Positions 59,150-64,000 of a stretch of DNA of 64,000 bases are shown here, in pieces. Under the pieces are notes generated by a model. That model did not search any database. It worked only from the letters and a program-made list of their open reading frames with translations, and was not told where the DNA came from. The position numbers were made by a program, and so were the translations under genes. The DNA lies in assembly GCA_030653365.1 (NCBI GenBank), contig JAURZL010000007.1:370011-434010 (forward strand). The letters are read 5' to 3'. This stretch comes from Anaerolineaceae bacterium. Lineage in GTDB: Bacteria; Chloroflexota; Anaerolineae; Anaerolineales; Anaerolineaceae. Every line of letters begins with the position of its first letter. The first letter of the stretch is position 1.

Positions 59150-61315
59150 CTAATATCTGCCTCGTGGTTGGTATGGTAGATTATTAGGCAAATGATCTTC
59201 AGTTACCTTTTCTATTTTTACAGCACAGGCTTTAAATTCTGGTATTAATGCTTCGGGATCTAGTGCGTCATTCGTTAAGAAATTTGCTGCTGCTTCAGCA
59301 AAATGAAATGGAACAAAAATTACGCCTGGAATAGTTTTCTCGGTTACGTCTGCCCTGAGGACAATTTCTCCTCGTCTGGAATTAACTTTTACTATGTCCA
59401 GATGGTTGATTTTGTATATCTCAGCATCTACAGGATTAATTTCGACCAGTGCCTGAGGATACAAATCGTCCATCCATGAATTGCGAGTTAAGGTACCTCC
59501 ATGCCAATGTTCCAATACCCTGCCGGTGTTCAAAATTAATGGAAATTGAGAATCAGCTTGTTCGTCAATCGTTTTGTAATCCAATGGATAAAATTTTGCT
59601 CTTCCTAAAGGGAAACTGTTTGCATAAAGAAATGGCGTTCCGGGGTGGTTTTCATCATCTACTGGTGTCTGCAAACCTGTTTTCTCAATTCTCATGTAAT
59701 TTATGCCTCTATAAGAGGGAACAACTGATCCAAATTCATCCATTATTTCTTCTGGGTTTTGGTAATCCCAATGAGATGAATTTGGTCTACCTAATAATGT
59801 TTCTATTCTTTTCGCCAGATCACAAATGATTTCCCAATCAGGACGAGAATTTCCTAATGGTTTAATCGCTTTACGAACTCTCTGTACTCTGCGATCGGTA
59901 TTAGTAAATGTCCCATCCTTTTCCGCAAAGGTAGTTGCAGGAAGAAAAACATCTGCATAAGCACCCGATTCGTTAATGAACAAGTCCTGACAAACTACAA
60001 ATTCCAACTCTTGCATATGCCGGTGTGCTTCATTCAAGTTCGGTTCGGTCATCATTGGATTTTCACCCATAATATATAAACTTCGCACACCGCCTGGATG
60101 AGCATTTGATAAAATTTCTGTTGTAGTCAGACCTTTATTACGATTCAGACCACCCGGTTCTATATTCCAGGCTTTTTCAAAAAAGAGAGCTGAATTTTCA
60201 TCATCTACTTCCTGATAACCTGGATAATGCCAGGGCATCGCACCCGCATCGGATGCGCCTTGAACATTATTCTGACCACGGAGTGGGTTCAACCCCGTTC
60301 CATGTCTGCCGACATGCCCAGTTAATAAAGCAAGGTTAATCAGGCTATGTGCATTATCAGTTCCATGGGTTGATTGCGATATACCTAAAGCCCAATAAAT
60401 GGCTGCTCGATCAGCATTCGCATATAACCTGGCAGCCTGTATTATTTTTTCCCGATCAACACCAGATATATTTTCAACATATTCGGGTGTAAATTTTTCC
60501 AAAGATTTCCGAAAATTTTCGAAGTTTTTTGTTCGATTGTCGATGAACTCTTTGTTATAAAGTTTTTCTTCCAGAATGACATGAGCCATTCCAGAAAAAA
60601 CTGCAACATCCGATCCAGGTCGCTCAGCTAACCATAACGTAGCATAATTAACCATCTCTATTCTGCGAGGATCAACAACAATTAATTTGGCTCCTCTCTT
60701 TTCAATCGCAGCCTTCATCTGGATTGAAATGATTGGATGAGTCTCCGTGGTATTGGATCCCGTCACAATAAATACATCAGTATCCATAATTTCTGAGGCA
60801 GTGTTTGACATTGCTGCAGAACCAATCGCTTTTTGAAGTGCAACTACACTGCCAGCATGACACAGACGTGTACAATGATCCACGTTGTTGGTTCTAAATA
60901 ATGCTCGGAACATTTTCTGAAGGAGATAATTATCTTCATTGGTTGCCTTTGCACAACAATATACTGCCAATGCGTCTGATCCATCTCGTTGATAAATTTC
61001 CACCAGACGCCTGGCTGCATAATCCAAAGCTTCATCCCAGGTAACTTCTCGCCACTCATCAAGGTTGAAAGATTGTGATCTTGCTCCTGGTTTTTGGTCA
61101 ACTTTGCGAATGAGAGGGTTTAAAACTCTCCGTTTGTTATAGATGAAATCATATCCAAAACGACCTTTTACACATAGATTGCCTTTGTTTACAACCGAAT
61201 CGAATGGTGCTGTGACCTTATAAATAAAATTATCCTTGACATGAAGTTCAAGATTACATCCAACTCCGCAGAACGGGCAAGTTGTAGTGATGGGTTTATT
61301 TTTATTCGTAATCAT
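59150..61315 (-). CDS. NAD-linked formate dehydrogenase, molybdopterin catalytic subunit
   Basis: A 721-residue molybdenum protein. The N-terminal 4Fe-4S cluster uses C13, C16, C20 and C48 (CPFCGVGC, NLC). The active site is C152-H153 in VDHCTRLCHAGS, so the enzyme uses Cys rather than selenocysteine, with the usual His next to it. Further molybdopterin guanine dinucleotide motifs (GRHGTGLNPLRGQNNVQGAS, MGENPMMTEP) and the C-terminal binding domain are complete. It oxidises formate to CO2. It lacks the N-terminal NuoG-like domain of FdsA, which is a separate protein here. The gene starts 9 bp after its partner. Confidence 0.92.
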   Translation of the reverse strand: MITNKNKPITTTCPFCGVGCNLELHVKDNFIYKVTAPFDSVVNKGNLCVKGRFGYDFIYNKRRVLNPLIRKVDQKPGARSQSFNLDEWREVTWDEALDYAARRLVEIYQRDGSDALAVYCCAKATNEDNYLLQKMFRALFRTNNVDHCTRLCHAGSVVALQKAIGSAAMSNTASEIMDTDVFIVTGSNTTETHPIISIQMKAAIEKRGAKLIVVDPRRIEMVNYATLWLAERPGSDVAVFSGMAHVILEEKLYNKEFIDNRTKNFENFRKSLEKFTPEYVENISGVDREKIIQAARLYANADRAAIYWALGISQSTHGTDNAHSLINLALLTGHVGRHGTGLNPLRGQNNVQGASDAGAMPWHYPGYQEVDDENSALFFEKAWNIEPGGLNRNKGLTTTEILSNAHPGGVRSLYIMGENPMMTEPNLNEAHRHMQELEFVVCQDLFINESGAYADVFLPATTFAEKDGTFTNTDRRVQRVRKAIKPLGNSRPDWEIICDLAKRIETLLGRPNSSHWDYQNPEEIMDEFGSVVPSYRGINYMRIEKTGLQTPVDDENHPGTPFLYANSFPLGRAKFYPLDYKTIDEQADSQFPLILNTGRVLEHWHGGTLTRNSWMDDLYPQALVEINPVDAEIYKINHLDIVKVNSRRGEIVLRADVTEKTIPGVIFVPFHFAEAAANFLTNDALDPEALIPEFKACAVKIEKVTEDHLPNNLPYQPRGRY

Positions 61316-61324
61316 AATATCCTT

Positions 61325-62047
61325 TCAACTTTCCTTTGTTCTTTGAGGTCCTTTGGTATTTTTATTGCGATCCTTTCGGGTCATTTGCATAATTTCTTCA
61401 CTTTCATAACCAAGTTCAAGCAGCCATTGACGTTTTGGCTTTAATGCTTCAGTTGGGCAGACACCAATACATTGACCACAAAAAACACATGATGTTTCTG
61501 GAAGAGGTTTTTCATAAAAAGTGCTGATCTGCGTATGATATCCACGTCCTTTGAAATTAATCGCGAACGCATATTGAGCGTCCTCTGCACATACCTGCAC
61601 ACAACGCCAACACAAAATGCATTTTTCATAATCTCTTACAAACATTGAATTGTCATCAATGAGTTGAGGACTGCGCCTTTCAGCATCAGGAAAACGATCG
61701 TGTTGTGCGTCATACTCTTCTGCCATTTTCAATATTTCAGGAGACTGGCTCAAATCGGTTGTGCTGAGCATCATTTCAAGAATTGTTTTCCGAGAAAGAT
61801 TTACTCTTTGATTGTGTGTTTCTATTTCCATTCCGTCTGAAACTTTCACGACACAGGAAGGAATTAACGTGCGGGCACCCTTCAATTCGACGACACAAAT
61901 TCTGCATAATGCATTTGCAGTGCAATGTCCATGGAAACAAATGGTTGGAATTAATACACCGATTAATTTTGCGGCATCAAGAATTGTTAGGTCTTTATCA
62001 CATTCAATTTCTTTATTATTTATCCTTAACTTTACTTTTTCAACCAT
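61325..62047 (-). CDS. Formate dehydrogenase iron-sulfur subunit (NuoG N-terminal-like)
   Basis: A 240-residue protein. The 2Fe-2S domain has C37, C48, C51 and C65, exactly the NuoG spacing. A His/Cys region follows, and two 4Fe-4S ferredoxin motifs (CILCWRCVQVC and CVFCGQCIGVCPTEAL) lie near residues 145-160 and 190-215. It relays electrons from the molybdenum subunit to the flavin subunit. In FdsA or NuoG this module is fused to the catalytic subunit; here it is free-standing. The ATG overlaps the stop of the upstream gene by 8 bp. It is cytosolic. Confidence 0.9.
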   Translation of the reverse strand: MVEKVKLRINNKEIECDKDLTILDAAKLIGVLIPTICFHGHCTANALCRICVVELKGARTLIPSCVVKVSDGMEIETHNQRVNLSRKTILEMMLSTTDLSQSPEILKMAEEYDAQHDRFPDAERRSPQLIDDNSMFVRDYEKCILCWRCVQVCAEDAQYAFAINFKGRGYHTQISTFYEKPLPETSCVFCGQCIGVCPTEALKPKRQWLLELGYESEEIMQMTRKDRNKNTKGPQRTKES

Positions 62048-63797
62048 TTAGACCTCCCACCAAATCTGATGAAATTTCCTTGGTGTTTGAAAATAGTGAT
62101 GGCCATTTCTTAATTGCACTCCCAATGGCTGATCCTGCTGTTTGACCTAAGCCACAAAGCGAGGAGTCAGTCATTGTGATAATAATGTCAGTCAAATCTT
62201 GAGTATCGGAGTCTTTTACTTTTCCTTTCGCCACTCTTTTCATAATTTCGTATTGTCGCTGGGTTCCTAATTGGCAGGGGAAACATTTCCCGCATGATTC
62301 TTCTGCAAAGAAATTGGCAAGACGTAACAGCATGTCCCGTAAATCTCTCGTTTCATCAAGAACAGTAATTACACCAGAACCTAAAGGCAATCCTTCAATT
62401 CGAAGATCTTCAAAGGATAAACGAACATCTAATTGAGATGGATCCGCCATTGCTCCAGCTGCACCGCCAATTAATATTGCTTTCAGCGAATTATTTGCCC
62501 GCATTCCACCTGCTAAATTCTCAATGATGTGACGTAAAGTAACACCAAAAGGAACTTCATAAAGTCCTGGCCTGTTAATATCTCCTGAGAGGCAAAACAA
62601 TTTTGATCCAGGAGATTTTTCAGTTCCGATTGATTTATACTCCTCGATACCCATAGAGAGAATAATGGGTATGTTTGCCAAAGTTTCAACATTGTTGATC
62701 ACAGTTGGTTTCCCAAACAAACCATGAGTGGTTGGGAATGGAGGTTTTACCCGAGGGAAACCTCGTTTCCCCTCAATTGACTCAAACAAAGCGGTTTCTT
62801 CCCCACAAATATAAGCACCGGCACCTCTTCTGATCTCAATATCAAACGAGAAATCAGATCCAAGAATATTCTTGCCTAAATTTCCAGCTGCCTTTGCTTC
62901 CTTTACGGATTGTTTGACATAATTATAAGCTGTCAGATACTCTCCGCGAATGTAAAAATATCCTTTTTGTGCACCGATCGCATAGGCACTAATGATCATA
63001 CCTTCAATTATTAAATGGGGATCGTCTTCCATTAGGACACGATCCTTGAATGTTCCAGGTTCTGCCTCATCGCCATTGCAGACGAGATATTTTATTGTCT
63101 CTTCTGAATTTGCCGCACCTTCCCATTTAATCCCGGTTGGAAAAGCTGCTCCACCACGTCCAACCAGCCCAGACTCTTTCACCAGATTGATCACTTCCAG
63201 TGGTTTTAATTTAAGTGCTTTTTGTAAACCTTCATAACCACCAGAAATCAAATAATGCTTGAGGTCTGTTCGTCCACCTTTACCACAATTTTTTGTCAAC
63301 CTGTGAATATCTCCACCAAGAATAGTCTGCGGTGTTTTCCTTGCAGGTTCAAAAATATCTTCCCAGGATTGCATATCTTTTGTATTAACTGGTTGACCTC
63401 TAACTAACATTGCAGGTGCATGTTCACATAAACCCAAACAGGCAGCAACTTCGACAGTTAACCTGGGTTTGATCCCACCTTCAAATTTAAAACTCTCTCT
63501 CGTGGTTAATAATTTATAAACAGAATCCGACCCTGCCATTGCACATGCCGGGTCATTGCAAACATGGACAACAGTTTCCCCAACAGGGTGTTTGAAAAAC
63601 AAAGAATAGAATTCAATAACCCCAAATACATCAGACAAGGGTATATTAATGGCTTTTGCAATTTCCTCTGCAACGATTTCAGGTATATAACCATAAAAGT
63701 TTTGTGCTTCATGTAAAAGCGGTAATAGTGCAGTTTTACCTTGTGGGGCAAAATCACGTATAGTTTTTTGGATTGGTGTTAGGTCCAATTCGTTCAC
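62040..63797 (-). CDS. Fused NuoE-NuoF-type flavoprotein subunit of formate dehydrogenase
   Basis: A 585-residue fusion. Residues 1-160 are NuoE-like with 2Fe-2S ligands C80, C85, C120 and C124. Residues 165-585 are NuoF-like: GRGGAAFPTGIKWEGA binds FMN, the NADH site YICGEETAL is present, and ESCGKCFPCQLGT plus a later Cys bind a 4Fe-4S cluster. The protein passes electrons to NAD+. Such fusions occur in HoxF- and FdsGB-related enzymes. The start is a GTG at 63797 with GGAG five bases upstream. It is the first gene of the operon and is divergent from mobA. Confidence 0.92.
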   Translation of the reverse strand: MNELDLTPIQKTIRDFAPQGKTALLPLLHEAQNFYGYIPEIVAEEIAKAINIPLSDVFGVIEFYSLFFKHPVGETVVHVCNDPACAMAGSDSVYKLLTTRESFKFEGGIKPRLTVEVAACLGLCEHAPAMLVRGQPVNTKDMQSWEDIFEPARKTPQTILGGDIHRLTKNCGKGGRTDLKHYLISGGYEGLQKALKLKPLEVINLVKESGLVGRGGAAFPTGIKWEGAANSEETIKYLVCNGDEAEPGTFKDRVLMEDDPHLIIEGMIISAYAIGAQKGYFYIRGEYLTAYNYVKQSVKEAKAAGNLGKNILGSDFSFDIEIRRGAGAYICGEETALFESIEGKRGFPRVKPPFPTTHGLFGKPTVINNVETLANIPIILSMGIEEYKSIGTEKSPGSKLFCLSGDINRPGLYEVPFGVTLRHIIENLAGGMRANNSLKAILIGGAAGAMADPSQLDVRLSFEDLRIEGLPLGSGVITVLDETRDLRDMLLRLANFFAEESCGKCFPCQLGTQRQYEIMKRVAKGKVKDSDTQDLTDIIITMTDSSLCGLGQTAGSAIGSAIKKWPSLFSNTKEISSDLVGGLNG

Positions 63798-63884
63798 TTA
63801 TGCTCCTTCCATTATGGATGATTGAATTAAGGATTTTGGACAAAAATACTCTTATATATTTAATTATAAGTATAATTATAAACA

Positions 63885-64000
63885 ATGAATGTTTCAATTG
63901 TCATTCAAGCTGGTGGACAATCTTCTCGCATGGGTGAGGATAAAGGGTTGCTTGAGCTATGTGGTCGTCCAATGATTGAGAATATCATTCAACGATTAAA
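63885..64000 (+). CDS. mobA: Molybdenum cofactor guanylyltransferase MobA, partial (cut by window end)
   Basis: The first 38 residues of Mob[21 protein letters not shown] carries the nucleotide-binding GGxSxRMGxDK loop, and the CGRPMIENI segment follows. The gene continues past the window. MobA attaches GMP to molybdopterin to make the bis-MGD cofactor that formate dehydrogenase uses. It is divergent from that operon across an 87 bp AT-rich gap; a TTGGAC (63836) with TTTAAT at 17 bp spacing is a possible promoter. No ribosome binding site is obvious. Confidence 0.9.
   Translation, partial: MNVSIVIQAGGQSSRMGEDKGLLELCGRPMIENIIQRL

Overview
The window is AT-rich bacterial chromosome. It is coding-dense, with genes on both strands in short, tightly packed operons, and I see no insertion sequence, prophage, plasmid or CRISPR signature. 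The gene content points to a Chloroflexota bacterium of the Anaerolineae type. The clues are a membrane-anchored immune-inhibitor-A-like peptidase, a Ser/Thr kinase with a TolB-like propeller, Thr/Pro-rich exported linkers, paired FemAB proteins, a caa3 oxidase whose CoxI has a long N-terminal extension, and a fused CtaA-CtaB protein. This placement is inference from gene content; there is no rRNA in the window.

Layout. 1-10.3 kb: a YtxH-like small protein, a secreted-type metallopeptidase, a minus-strand operon (M24 peptidase, esterase, MFS transporter, metallo-beta-lactamase-fold hydrolase, polytopic glycosyltransferase) and a three-gene DrrAB-like ABC exporter. 10.4-10.8 kb: two tRNA-Ala genes with a clear promoter and terminator. 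10.8-17.6 kb: a creatininase-family hydrolase, CydD and CydC, RecX and ribonuclease Y. 17.6-25.1 kb: a two-domain oxidoreductase, a PhoB/PhoR-like two-component system and cytochrome bd (CydAB). 25.2-32.1 kb: RidA and an envelope polysaccharide operon (GT2, polyprenyl glycosylphosphotransferase, FlaA1/WbpM-like dehydratase, two FemAB proteins). 32.1-38.4 kb: a PknB-like sensor kinase, a Thr/Pro-rich membrane protein and a pair of SPFH-like membrane proteins. 38.5-44.2 kb: proline dehydrogenase, a UbiA-like protein, MoeA, a MoeA-periplasmic-binding-domain fusion and a PrxQ peroxiredoxin. 44.3-54 kb: an Rrf2 regulator, a cytochrome c lipoprotein, a LuxR-type regulator, a degenerate receiver protein, and a complete caa3 oxidase operon with assembly factors (Sco, a cupredoxin-like protein, Surf1, CtaA-CtaB). 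54-59 kb: RsfS, ThpR, a PCuAC copper chaperone, a 6S RNA candidate, a ChbG-like deacetylase, an FHA protein and an AI-2E family protein. 59.1-64 kb: an NAD-linked formate dehydrogenase operon and the start of mobA.

How the genes fit together. The organism can respire oxygen through two terminal oxidases (caa3 and bd). CydDC supports bd assembly, and Sco, PCuAC, Surf1 and CtaB support caa3. Formate and proline are likely electron donors. Two MoeA proteins and MobA supply the molybdenum cofactor that the formate dehydrogenase needs. The centre of the window builds and modifies cell-surface polymers and senses the envelope.

Main unusual signals: a family of about 50-85 nt intergenic elements present six times; a GC-rich 6S RNA candidate with no protein-like content; an RsfS gene that seems to lack a standard start codon; a CtaA half-domain without its histidines fused to CtaB; and an unfamiliar cupredoxin-like membrane protein inside the oxidase operon. 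All calls come from reading the sequence. No alignment, folding or database search was run.
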